Assembly: GCA_018674655.1 (NCBI GenBank)
Contig: JABGZQ010000058.1
Location: forward strand, 1-34,745
DNA from: Fidelibacterota bacterium
GTDB taxonomy: Bacteria > Fidelibacterota > Marinisomatia > Marinisomatales > TCS55
DNA length: 34,745 nt
Direction of reading: 5' to 3'
How positions within the stretch are numbered: the stretch's first letter is position 1; every line of letters starts with the position of its first letter. The notes under the pieces were generated by a model. That model was not told the DNA's origin. It saw only the letters and a list, made by a program, of their open reading frames with translations, and did not search any database. Positions 1 to 7,612 of this stretch are shown here, one piece after another. The position numbers and the translations under genes are program-made.

Positions 1-426
1 GGAAATATAGGCGACAATGCTGCGGTTCAATCCATCATTAATATATTAGATCATGGCGAAGCAAAGGTTCGCCTTCAAGCGGTTATTAGTTTGGGAAAAA
101 TTGGAGACAAGTCATCTATATCCAATTTAAAAGAAATGATGACTGATTCTGAGGTAAATGTGAGATGGGATGCGGCCATTGCATTGGCAAAATTAGGAGA
201 TCCAAGTGGACAGCGAATTTTATTAGACCTCTTGGATAGAAATTATTTAGATTCGTTTCCTAATATAGATGAAATTGAGCAGGTTCAGGCAATGATGGTA
301 GCCATTCAGGTTGCGCCCTTTATTCAGGATTTGGAATTAAAAACATCTTTGGTGCACCTAAAGCAGAATGATCCAAATTTAAAAATTCGCGAAGCAGCTC
401 GTAAAACGTTAACACAATTCGAATAA
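1..426 (+). CDS. HEAT-repeat protein, 3' end only
   Basis: The reading frame is open from base 1, so the start lies outside the window and 141 codons remain. The protein shows tandem helical repeats with the phrase 'A(I/L)xLGxxG / KIGD' followed by short acidic and hydrophobic helices, typical of HEAT or PBS-lyase-type repeats that act as protein-binding scaffolds. No signal peptide or catalytic motif can be judged from this fragment. It ends 12 bases before the Rieske gene on the same strand, so it is probably co-transcribed with the bc-type complex and could assist its assembly. That role is inference from position only. A TTG at 91 could be read as a start, but the repeats continue upstream of it, so it is not the real one. 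Confidence 0.8.
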   Translation, partial: GNIGDNAAVQSIINILDHGEAKVRLQAVISLGKIGDKSSISNLKEMMTDSEVNVRWDAAIALAKLGDPSGQRILLDLLDRNYLDSFPNIDEIEQVQAMMVAIQVAPFIQDLELKTSLVHLKQNDPNLKIREAARKTLTQFE

Positions 427-438
427 GGTTTTATTATT

Positions 439-1011
439 ATGCCTGAGGCAAACAAGAAGAAATCGGTTGCGGTACCACCAGCAAGTCCACCCCCAGCAGC
501 ATTGGGAAAAACAAATGCAGGTTCTGAAGTCACCCGCCGATCATTTTTTTCCTGGCTTTCCATCGGATGGATTGCATTTGTAGCCGCCACCGGTGGGTTT
601 TTTACCATGATGTTGCGATTCTTTTACCCAAATGTTTTGTTTGAACCCGTTCAGACATTTCGCGCCGGTTACCCAGAAGATTACCAAGTAGGTGAAGTAG
701 ATCTTCGTTGGAAAGGGAAATATGGCACTTGGGTTGTTCGGGAAAGTGAAGGAATTTATGCATTGTCTACAGTCTGTACCCATTTAGGTTGTACTCCCAA
801 CTGGTTATCAGCAGAACAAAAATTCAAATGCCCCTGTCACGGTAGTGGCTTTCGGAAAACTGGCATTAATTTTGAGGGACCCGCTCCCCGCCCATTAGAA
901 CGATTTAGAATTGTACTCGCTGATGATGGCCAAATCATTGTGGATAAAACAAAGAAATTTCAACAAGAAAAAGGCCAGTGGGTAGACCCCGAAGCCTTTC
1001 TAAAAGTGTAA
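439..1011 (+). CDS. qcrA: Rieske [2Fe-2S] protein of a bc-type complex
   Basis: A 190-residue Rieske iron-sulfur protein, the high-potential electron acceptor from quinol in cytochrome bc/b6f complexes. The two cluster boxes are intact. Box I is CTHLGC (Cys113 and His115 as ligands, Cys118 for the disulfide). Box II is CPCHGS (Cys131 and His134 as ligands, Cys133 for the disulfide). The N-terminus has a proline/alanine-rich lead followed by a twin-arginine motif TRRSFF at about 32-37 and one hydrophobic segment at about 39-58, as expected for a Tat-exported, membrane-anchored Rieske protein. It is followed after 9 bases by the cytochrome b gene. The alternative, a Rieske oxygenase component, is unlikely given the Tat anchor and the neighbours. 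Confidence 0.93.
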   Translation: MPEANKKKSVAVPPASPPPAALGKTNAGSEVTRRSFFSWLSIGWIAFVAATGGFFTMMLRFFYPNVLFEPVQTFRAGYPEDYQVGEVDLRWKGKYGTWVVRESEGIYALSTVCTHLGCTPNWLSAEQKFKCPCHGSGFRKTGINFEGPAPRPLERFRIVLADDGQIIVDKTKKFQQEKGQWVDPEAFLKV

Positions 1012-1020
1012 GAGAGATTT

Positions 1021-1809
1021 ATGTCAGAGAAAAAAGGATTATTAAAACGATTAGCCGAAGGTCAAGTTTGGACTTCTATATTCCGTGGTGGCGGTGTGCC
1101 AAAATCACGTCGTCAGAGGATGATGGTTATATTGAATTCTGTCTTTTTACATCTTCATCCGGTTCGGTTACCAAAACATGCGGTTAAATTAAAATTCACA
1201 TGGTGTATGGGCGGATTGTCTTTCTTTTTGTTTTTAATTTTGACGATTTCAGGTATTCTTCTTATGTTTTATTACCGACCCACAATTGAATATGCTTATG
1301 TGGATATTATTGATTTAGCTGAACAAGTACCTTTTGGTATCATGCGAGAAATTCACCGATGGGGAGCCCATGCCATGGTCATTACAGTCTGGCTTCATAT
1401 GTTTCGTGTATTTATGACTGGTTCATATAAACCGCCAAGGGAATTCAATTGGGCGGTAGGAGTAATTCTATTACTTTTGACTTTGCTATTAAGCTTTACA
1501 GGATATTTACTTCCTTGGGATCAATTAGCTATATGGGCTATCACTGTTGGGTCCAACATGGCGCGTGCCACCCCATTCTTGGGAAGCGAAGGCCCCGGTG
1601 CCGCATTATTAGCTATTGGGGATATTAACTTTGTCACCATGGCGAGTGATGTACGGTTTGCTCTGATTGGTGGTCGATTTCTTGGAGAGGCAACATTGTT
1701 GCGGTTTTATGTGCTTCATTGTATTGGTCTCCCATTTATTATTATGATTTTCATGGCTGTTCACTTTTGGCGCATTCGTAAGGATGGCGGCATTTCTACA
1801 CCGATGTAA
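1021..1809 (+). CDS. qcrB: Cytochrome b, b6-type N-terminal half
   Basis: A 262-residue integral membrane cytochrome b of the split (b6-like) type, carrying the two b haems that bridge the quinone sites. The haem ligand pairs are visible: His112/His126 with 13 residues between, and His233/His248 with 14 between, the b6-type spacing. Cys62 in the phrase WCMGG aligns with the b6 cysteine (FYCLGG) that covalently binds the extra haem c_i, so a c_i haem is likely. There are four predicted membrane helices, and PRE-W and FYYRPT phrases as in b6. The start has a purine-rich GAGAG upstream. The stop overlaps the next ATG by one base, implying translational coupling with the subunit-IV half. Confidence 0.93.
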   Translation: MSEKKGLLKRLAEGQVWTSIFRGGGVPKSRRQRMMVILNSVFLHLHPVRLPKHAVKLKFTWCMGGLSFFLFLILTISGILLMFYYRPTIEYAYVDIIDLAEQVPFGIMREIHRWGAHAMVITVWLHMFRVFMTGSYKPPREFNWAVGVILLLLTLLLSFTGYLLPWDQLAIWAITVGSNMARATPFLGSEGPGAALLAIGDINFVTMASDVRFALIGGRFLGEATLLRFYVLHCIGLPFIIMIFMAVHFWRIRKDGGISTPM

Positions 1810-2930
1810 TGATGGAAGCATTTAAACATTTAATCGATACGCTTTCAAAACCGACAATTCTTGTTTCATTCACATTTATTATCTTTTTCTTTGTCTTTCC
1901 GCCTACAGATTGGTTTGATAAATGGCATCGTCGTCTGAAATTCGACGGATTGTGGAGTGTAAAATCGTTTTGGATTATTACGGCACTCCTGGTTGGATTT
2001 TTTGTATTTGGATTGGGTGACTCTGATTTCAGATCTATCATGCTTAAACCGGATAATGTTCCGATTGCAGGATTGATATTTTTAGTGTTCTTTTTTACTT
2101 GGCTTTCCATGAACCAAGCCTATAATAATGATAAATTAGTTGAAGCGGGTCAGCCGGTAGATGAGCAATACGATGCACCCAATGATAAGATTTTAGTATG
2201 GCCCGATTTGGTTTATATAGAATTGATCACGATTATTCTTTTTTCTGCTTTTATGCTGGTTTGGTCTATTGGATTACCGGCCCCATTAGAGGAACCTGCC
2301 AACCCATCTGAGTCTCCCAACCCTGCGAAAGCGCCATGGTACTTTTTAGGACTACAAGAAATGTTGGTATATTTTGACCCATGGATGGCCGGTGTGGTTC
2401 TTCCCAGCTTAATTATTGTCGGATTAATGGCCATTCCTTATTTAGACAATGTAAAAGAAGGGTCCGGTTACTACAGTTTTAAAGATAGAAAACTTTCCAT
2501 TGCTATTTTTATGTTTGGTTGGCTAGTTCTATGGAATTTACTTATTGTAATTGGTACGGTATTGCGCGGTCCAAATTGGAATTTTTTCGGCCCATTTGAA
2601 TATTGGGATAGTCATAAAATCGAAGCACTAACCAATATTAATCTATCGGAATTTATTTATGTCAAATGGATGAGTTCGGGATTGCCCGGTAACATTTTAA
2701 TCAGAGAAATTTGGGGTATGGTACTTGTCTTAGGGTATTTTATGATTTTGCCGCCACTGCTGGCAAAAACATGGCTTAAGAATTTATTTGATCGATTAGG
2801 TGTTGCACGATATTCGCTATTCATCGTTTTAATCTTAGCAGCCCTGACCTTACCCATTAAAATGTATTTAAGATGGATGTTTAACTTGAAATACATCATT
2901 TCAATTCCAGAATACTTTTTCAACTTTTAA
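1809..2930 (+). CDS. Cytochrome b C-terminal half (subunit-IV-like), extended
   Basis: A 373-residue membrane protein that supplies the C-terminal half of cytochrome b and part of the quinol-oxidation site. The equivalent of the Qo-site PEWY motif reads APWYFLGLQE (about residue 174 onward), a variant in which the usual Glu is replaced. It is preceded by a Pro/Asn-rich linker, PANPSESPNPAK, similar to linkers I associate with menaquinol bc complexes. It is much longer than b6f subunit IV (about 160 residues), with two extra hydrophobic helices before the linker and further helices at the end. No CxxCH is present, so it is not the subunit IV-cytochrome c fusion found in Bacillus. It overlaps the b6-like gene by one base and precedes the octahaem cytochrome. 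Confidence 0.85.
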   Translation: MMEAFKHLIDTLSKPTILVSFTFIIFFFVFPPTDWFDKWHRRLKFDGLWSVKSFWIITALLVGFFVFGLGDSDFRSIMLKPDNVPIAGLIFLVFFFTWLSMNQAYNNDKLVEAGQPVDEQYDAPNDKILVWPDLVYIELITIILFSAFMLVWSIGLPAPLEEPANPSESPNPAKAPWYFLGLQEMLVYFDPWMAGVVLPSLIIVGLMAIPYLDNVKEGSGYYSFKDRKLSIAIFMFGWLVLWNLLIVIGTVLRGPNWNFFGPFEYWDSHKIEALTNINLSEFIYVKWMSSGLPGNILIREIWGMVLVLGYFMILPPLLAKTWLKNLFDRLGVARYSLFIVLILAALTLPIKMYLRWMFNLKYIISIPEYFFNF

Positions 2931-2950
2931 GTTGTGGATCAGGCTGACAT

Positions 2951-5900
2951 ATGACTAATCAACAAGAACGATATTATAATATATTAAAACTCAATAAGTG
3001 GTTTGCCATATCTAGTTTATTATTTGCCTTTATATGGCTATTGACATTTGCCAATGATTTTAATCGCCCCTGGAAAAAATATCAGATTGAATTTAGAGAA
3101 TTAGAAATTGAAAAGACACGGGCTGATATTAAAGTAGCCAGCGAATCCTTAGAAAGTAATGAAGATTATTCTGCTCTAAAATCCAAACTTGAAGTGGCCA
3201 AAAATGAGGTTGAATCAAATCAGGAAGAGATTGATTCATTTCAAGAAAAGGTTCAAGTATTGGAAGCTGAATTATATGCAATAAATCAAAATTATCAATT
3301 CGCGAAAGCAGATTTGGATGTAGCCAAATACAACTTTGAACAAGCACAACATGGCCATGGGGATCTGGAGTCAGCTACAAAGACATTAAACAATTTAATG
3401 GTATTGACAGGTGCGAGGAAGTTAAAAGCTGAAATTATAAAAGGGAAAGTTGAAGAAGCAAACAATGGGTTAAAGACCCTACGGCAATCTTTAAAAGAAG
3501 CCAATGATGCAATTTCAGCCATTGCCCGCGATAAAAATTTGTTGGATAGAAAACTGGTAAAAATAGATCCAGAAGAAATGACTTTTTCAAATAAGATCGC
3601 CAATGTTGTTCGAGATATCCCCGTTTTAGATTTTATTGATCCGTACTATGAAGTAAAACAAGTCGTAATTAAAGATATTGAAGATGATATGGTTTTTATG
3701 GGTGTTCCGAAAGTAGATCGATGTATGACTTGTCATATGGGGATTGACAAAAAAGGATTTGAAGATGCACCTCAACCTTATACAACCCATCCCAATATTG
3801 ACCTTTATCTCGGTGCAAGTTCCCCCCATCCAATGAATGAATATGGGTGTACAGGCTGTCATGCCGGACGCGGTCGTGGTACCGATTTTATTTCGTCTGC
3901 TCATAGTCCGGACAATGATGAAATGGCGAATAGATGGGAAAAAGAATTGGGTTGGCATCCACTTCATCATTGGGAAACGCCGATGTTACCTATGAAATAT
4001 GTTGAAGCATCCTGTCTCAAATGTCACTCAGGATCCATCCCAAGTAAGGCAGCACCAAAATTAGATCTTGGAATGACCATTGTTGAAAAAGGTGGATGTT
4101 TTGGATGCCATCAAATTGATGGTTTTGAAAATGTACCAAGGCCTGGTCCAGGACTAAGAAAGATTAAATCAAAGATCAATAAAGATTTTGCATATAAATG
4201 GATATATGAACCACGGTCATTCAGAGAAAATTCTTGGATGCCTCATTTCTTTAAACAAATAAATAATGATGACCCAATATCTGTTAAACGCACGGATCAG
4301 GAGGTCCACGCTATTGTTTCATATTTATTTGATAAAAGTAAATCCTTTAAAATGGATCGTTTGCCAAATCAGGGAGATGCGGACAATGGACGTCTACTGA
4401 TTAATTCGATAGGTTGTTTAGGATGCCATAATATCGAAGGTGATGAACGAGGAGCATCTCTTTCTGTGAATGTACTTCGGCGAGAACATGGTCCAGAATT
4501 AATTAAATTGGGTTCTAAAACAACACAACGCTGGATATATAATTGGATAAGAGATCCACAAAAATATTCTTCAGAAACTAAAATGCCAAATATGCGACTT
4601 TCTAAACAGGAAGCTGCCGATATTTCTGCCTATTTAATCAGTCAGAATGATGTAGAATTTGAACAGAATACTGTTCCTACAGTCGATGAGAATGAATTGA
4701 ACATGATTGCATCTGATTTATTATCTTCTACTTTACGGCAAGATGAGGTTGAAGCACGATTAAATGGTATGGGCCTAGATGAAAAATTGGATTATGTGGG
4801 GGGAAAACTTATTCGCCAATATGGATGTTTCAGCTGTCATAATATCGATGGCTTTGAGGATGCAAAACCTATTGGAACACCCCTCTCGACTGAAGGAAGT
4901 AAGCTGATCGCCAAATTAGATTTTGGATATTTTCATGATGAGATTCCCCATACAAAATGGGATTGGTTCAATTTAAAAATAGATAATCCGCGGATATTTG
5001 ATATGATCCCCCAAGAAGATGACTCATATAAAATAAAGATCAAAAGCCCGTTGGATAAATTGCGTATGCCTCATTTTGGAATGAACAATCAAGAGAGAGA
5101 AGCAACTGTAACAGTTATGATGGGATTGGTGAAAGATGAAATTCCACCCTCTAAGTTGCCATCAAAAACAGAACGATATTTAGCCATAGAAACTGGTGAA
5201 ATATTAATTATGCAATATAATTGTAAGGGCTGCCACTCGATTGATGGGGATGGTGACGCCATTCAACCCACCATTGCTTCATGGCTCAGTGAAATTGCCG
5301 ATAAAACGACGGCTGAAGACAAGAGTTTAGTCCTCTCTTTTTCGCCACCAATGTTGGATACCGAGGGTAGAAAAATTCAACCAAATTGGCTATTTAAATT
5401 TTTTAATAATCCGACTATGATTCGACCAAACCTACAGGTTAGAATGCCAAGTTTTGAAATGATTTCTGATAAAGAATGGAATTCCCTTATAAAATATTTC
5501 CAGTTAAAGGATGGCCAAACTATTCCGTATGAAACCCCTCATACAATTGTAAAAAACTCTACAAAATATAAAGCGGGAGAAGTAATTCAAGAAATGGGTG
5601 CTTGTGACAATTGTCATTTTTATGGAAATCAAAAACCAAAACAAGCCGCATTAACATGGGGTCCCAATTTAGCCTTGGTGAAAGAACGGCTTCGATCAGA
5701 ATGGCTGATAGAATGGTATAGGGATCCGCAAGCTATCATGCCTGGGACTAAAATGCCAGCGCCCTATATCCCATGGGAGGAACCCATTGATGATGTGAAA
5801 GAGTCTTGGGGAAAAAATGTAGCAAAACTTCATTCTAATCCAGAAAAACTTATTGAAGCACTTCGAGATTATACCTGGGGCATTTCGGGCCCTACTGATG

Positions 5901-5986
5901 TATCTAGAATTGTGAAAGCCCATCTTGCCAGTGAAGGATATGGTTTTGTGATAGAAGAAGATGACTGGGGAGATGAGGACTGGTGA
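2951..5986 (+). CDS. Membrane-anchored octahaem cytochrome c with coiled-coil stalk
   Basis: A 1011-residue protein with one N-terminal membrane helix (about 17-34) and then about 150 residues of charged heptad-like sequence (about 45-200, predicted coiled coil). Eight CxxCH haem sites follow, with first cysteines at residues 258, 300, 355, 383, 489, 626, 758 and 885. Several haem segments look like repeated mono-haem cytochrome c domains, with 'GCxxCHxIDG', a following 'WxxxP' and a later 'MP' methionine. The tail ends in EEDDWGDEDW. It lies 20 bases downstream of the cytochrome b C-terminal half on the same strand, so it most likely takes electrons from the Rieske/cytochrome b core in place of cytochrome c1. 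No known named family was recognised for the whole architecture. Confidence 0.85.
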   Translation: MTNQQERYYNILKLNKWFAISSLLFAFIWLLTFANDFNRPWKKYQIEFRELEIEKTRADIKVASESLESNEDYSALKSKLEVAKNEVESNQEEIDSFQEKVQVLEAELYAINQNYQFAKADLDVAKYNFEQAQHGHGDLESATKTLNNLMVLTGARKLKAEIIKGKVEEANNGLKTLRQSLKEANDAISAIARDKNLLDRKLVKIDPEEMTFSNKIANVVRDIPVLDFIDPYYEVKQVVIKDIEDDMVFMGVPKVDRCMTCHMGIDKKGFEDAPQPYTTHPNIDLYLGASSPHPMNEYGCTGCHAGRGRGTDFISSAHSPDNDEMANRWEKELGWHPLHHWETPMLPMKYVEASCLKCHSGSIPSKAAPKLDLGMTIVEKGGCFGCHQIDGFENVPRPGPGLRKIKSKINKDFAYKWIYEPRSFRENSWMPHFFKQINNDDPISVKRTDQEVHAIVSYLFDKSKSFKMDRLPNQGDADNGRLLINSIGCLGCHNIEGDERGASLSVNVLRREHGPELIKLGSKTTQRWIYNWIRDPQKYSSETKMPNMRLSKQEAADISAYLISQNDVEFEQNTVPTVDENELNMIASDLLSSTLRQDEVEARLNGMGLDEKLDYVGGKLIRQYGCFSCHNIDGFEDAKPIGTPLSTEGSKLIAKLDFGYFHDEIPHTKWDWFNLKIDNPRIFDMIPQEDDSYKIKIKSPLDKLRMPHFGMNNQEREATVTVMMGLVKDEIPPSKLPSKTERYLAIETGEILIMQYNCKGCHSIDGDGDAIQPTIASWLSEIADKTTAEDKSLVLSFSPPMLDTEGRKIQPNWLFKFFNNPTMIRPNLQVRMPSFEMISDKEWNSLIKYFQLKDGQTIPYETPHTIVKNSTKYKAGEVIQEMGACDNCHFYGNQKPKQAALTWGPNLALVKERLRSEWLIEWYRDPQAIMPGTKMPAPYIPWEEPIDDVKESWGKNVAKLHSNPEKLIEALRDYTWGISGPTDVSRIVKAHLASEGYGFVIEEDDWGDEDW

Positions 5987-6073
5987 TAGGAAATTATTAA
6001 TTTTATTTATATTGATAGATATAATTAATAGTTCATAAACTTTGGGAACGAATAATAGAATAGCGGAGAATAA

Positions 6074-6349
6074 ATGAAACAAATAAAAAATAGTTTAATT
6101 CTTGGATCCCTTTTAATTGGATTAATGGGTGTGGCTTATGGATTAAATTCAACCAATTTAACTGACACAGATAAAAAAGAATGTACTCATGAAGCAGGGA
6201 AAGTCTGTGATAAAAAGGATGGAAGTTGCGACAAGCATTCAAAATCCGGAGCAAGCGAAGATAAATCCACCTGTGATAAAAAAGCAGATAAATCGTCCTG
6301 CAAAATGAGCAAAGAAATGAAATCCTGTAAAATGAAGAAGACGATTTAA
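6074..6349 (+). CDS. Small secreted Cys/Lys-rich protein
   Basis: A 91-residue protein with an N-terminal hydrophobic signal (about 5-23, ending near VAYG) and a low-complexity mature part rich in Lys, Asp, Ser and Cys. It has six cysteines, spaced as C..C..C..C..C..C with KxxC, CDKK and SCK phrases, plus Met and His residues. A good GGAG ribosome site lies 7 bases before the ATG, and a strong terminator follows. I do not recognise a family. The composition suggests a periplasmic metal-binding or redox peptide, but this is a guess. A candidate TATAAT lies about 50 bases upstream, so it may have its own promoter. Confidence 0.7.
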   Translation: MKQIKNSLILGSLLIGLMGVAYGLNSTNLTDTDKKECTHEAGKVCDKKDGSCDKHSKSGASEDKSTCDKKADKSSCKMSKEMKSCKMKKTI

Positions 6350-6372
6350 TTCAGTAAAAAACTGGCAAATAT

Positions 6373-6411
6373 AAAAAAAAGCCCTTTTCGAATTTCGGAA
6401 AGGGCTTTTTT
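6373..6411. terminator. Bidirectional intrinsic terminator
   Basis: An inverted repeat with arms gcccttttcg (6381-6390) and cggaaagggc (6396-6405), a 5-base loop and one G·U pair. It is flanked by eight A on the left and six T on the right, so it can end transcripts from both sides. It sits between the convergent genes ending at 6349 (+) and 6435 (-). Confidence 0.92.
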
Positions 6412-6434
6412 GTTAATATTTAGGATATATACTA

Positions 6435-7139
6435 TTATTTCTTTTTAGGTCGCTCAAAGTTGAAATTTGCTGTTGCTTTTCCACCTTTTACAGTAATGGA
6501 CTGGCTTTGTGTTCGTTTGCTCCCAAACTTTTCTTGCCAGGCAATTATTTCATAAGTCCCATCGGGAACATTAGAAATATTAAATGTTCCATCAGTGTTG
6601 GTTACAGCAAAATAAGGATGATCAAATACGCGTGTATAGCTTTTCATCCAGGGGTGCACGTCACATTTAATCACGAAAACATCTTCAGCTTTTTTAAACA
6701 CAGTAGAAATCTTTTTCAGTGATTTTGGCATCCCTTTATTGAATTCTTTATTTACCTTGGGTAAGGCATGGATATTATGCATTGTTTTGTCACCATTAAG
6801 GATATCAATTTGTTGTCCGGCCATCACCGCAAATATATGCGGTGAATATATACAACCACTTTGATCCAGAGTAGCTGGCGTAGTTGGTGGGTTCCCGTTA
6901 AAGGATACATCATTTAAATACACAATTACATTGGCTAAGTTGCCATCCGCATCTACGATAAATGATTCAGCCAAAGCAGTTTCTTTGTGAGATGCGGCAC
7001 AAACTGGGTCAGCATCCATACGTAATCGTTTAGCCTTTGGTGGCTTTCCAATATATTTTACACGGCCAGTAACATCCCCAGCAATTGCTGTAGAAATAAT
7101 CATGCTCCCCAATAGGGCCAAGTATAATGATTTTCTCAT
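6435..7139 (-). CDS. Periplasmic cupredoxin-like protein with C-terminal carboxypeptidase-regulatory-like domain
   Basis: A 234-residue exported protein with a signal peptide ending near AIA-GDV (residue 20). The central part has a likely type-1 copper site: HNIH (His121/His124) and KCDVHPWM (Cys159, His162, Met165). The C-x2-H-x2-M loop is the short form known from amicyanin. Residues about 170-230 (VFDHPYFAVTNTDGTF, then VPDGTYEIIAWQE) match the carboxypeptidase regulatory-like beta domain usually fused to this family. There is an AGGAG ribosome site upstream on the minus strand. It probably shuttles electrons or binds copper in the periplasm near the oxidases. The partner is unknown. Additional cysteines (Cys47, Cys96) could form a disulfide or a second site. 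Confidence 0.8.
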   Translation of the reverse strand: MRKSLYLALLGSMIISTAIAGDVTGRVKYIGKPPKAKRLRMDADPVCAASHKETALAESFIVDADGNLANVIVYLNDVSFNGNPPTTPATLDQSGCIYSPHIFAVMAGQQIDILNGDKTMHNIHALPKVNKEFNKGMPKSLKKISTVFKKAEDVFVIKCDVHPWMKSYTRVFDHPYFAVTNTDGTFNISNVPDGTYEIIAWQEKFGSKRTQSQSITVKGGKATANFNFERPKKK

Positions 7140-7186
7140 TAATATTCTCCTGAGTTAATTAAAATTCTGCTAAATATAGTCCGCAA

Positions 7187-7215
7187 ATATAATCTAAATA
7201 CTGTCGCCATAACAA
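7187..7215 (-). promoter_or_regulatory. Candidate sigma-70-type promoter for the cupredoxin gene
   Basis: Read on the minus strand, TTGTTA (7215-7210) is followed after 17 bases by TTATAT (7192-7187), about 50 bases upstream of the start codon. The region is AT-rich, so chance matches are likely. A TCAAT-N4-ATTGA inverted repeat (7228-7241) lies just upstream. Confidence 0.3.
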
Positions 7216-7227
7216 GAAACTATGTAG

Positions 7228-7241
7228 TCAATCTTAATTGA
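7228..7241. repeat. Short inverted repeat TCAAT-N4-ATTGA (possible operator)
   Basis: A perfect 5-4-5 inverted repeat placed 12 bases upstream of the candidate -35 of the minus-strand cupredoxin gene. The spacing resembles CRP/FNR-type dyads, but the half-site is not the FNR consensus TTGAT. The regulator is unknown. Confidence 0.3.
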
Positions 7242-7511
7242 TTGCACATAATTAATCCAAGCGTACCATTAGAAATAAATTATAAAAACTTGTTGAATAT
7301 ATATAAATTATATTAATATTCGGATGTGCATATCCCATTATATAGGATGAATGGTATACTAATTACTATTTAACGCATCGTTTTTTGAGAAGTAAGATCA
7401 AGTTCGGTTTAAGAGCTCCTTAATAATAAAATCGAATTTCTTGTTTCTTCTGAAGGCGGGGGAGATAATTAGTAGAATTTCGTCATTTTAAAGAGGACGT
7501 GTTAATTCGGT

Positions 7512-7536
7512 CCATGGCCTGATCATCAGGCCATGG
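7512..7536. repeat. Perfect hairpin, 11-base arms and 3-base loop
   Basis: Arms ccatggcctga (7512-7522) and tcaggccatgg (7526-7536) with loop tca. The stem is the most GC-rich part of an AT-rich region. No clean T-run follows on either strand (attgttt on the plus side), so it is at best a weak terminator. It could instead be an operator or the 3' end of a small RNA. Confidence 0.7.
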
Positions 7537-7612
7537 CATTGTTTATTGAAAATTTGGCTATGACACTCGATACAAAAAGAATAGTATCTACAGCATTAAC
7601 ACTCTTTTCCAT
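7526..7612 (-). CDS. Possible 28-residue small ORF with strong ribosome site
   Basis: On the minus strand, AAGGAGGGA (7624-7616) stands 3 bases before an ATG (7612-7610) that opens 28 codons ending in TGA within the 7512-7536 hairpin. The peptide starts MEKSVNAVDT and has a hydrophobic middle (ILFVSSVIAKF). The ribosome site is stronger than those of most genes in this window, which is the main support. The peptide is too short for family recognition, and codon statistics cannot settle it. It could be a leader peptide for the structured region around it. Confidence 0.35.
   Translation of the reverse strand: MEKSVNAVDTILFVSSVIAKFSINNAMA

Noticed and set aside
1809-2930. Fused cytochrome c domain in the subunit-IV-like protein, as in Bacillus QcrC
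   Set aside because: No CxxCH motif is present; the haems are in the next gene.
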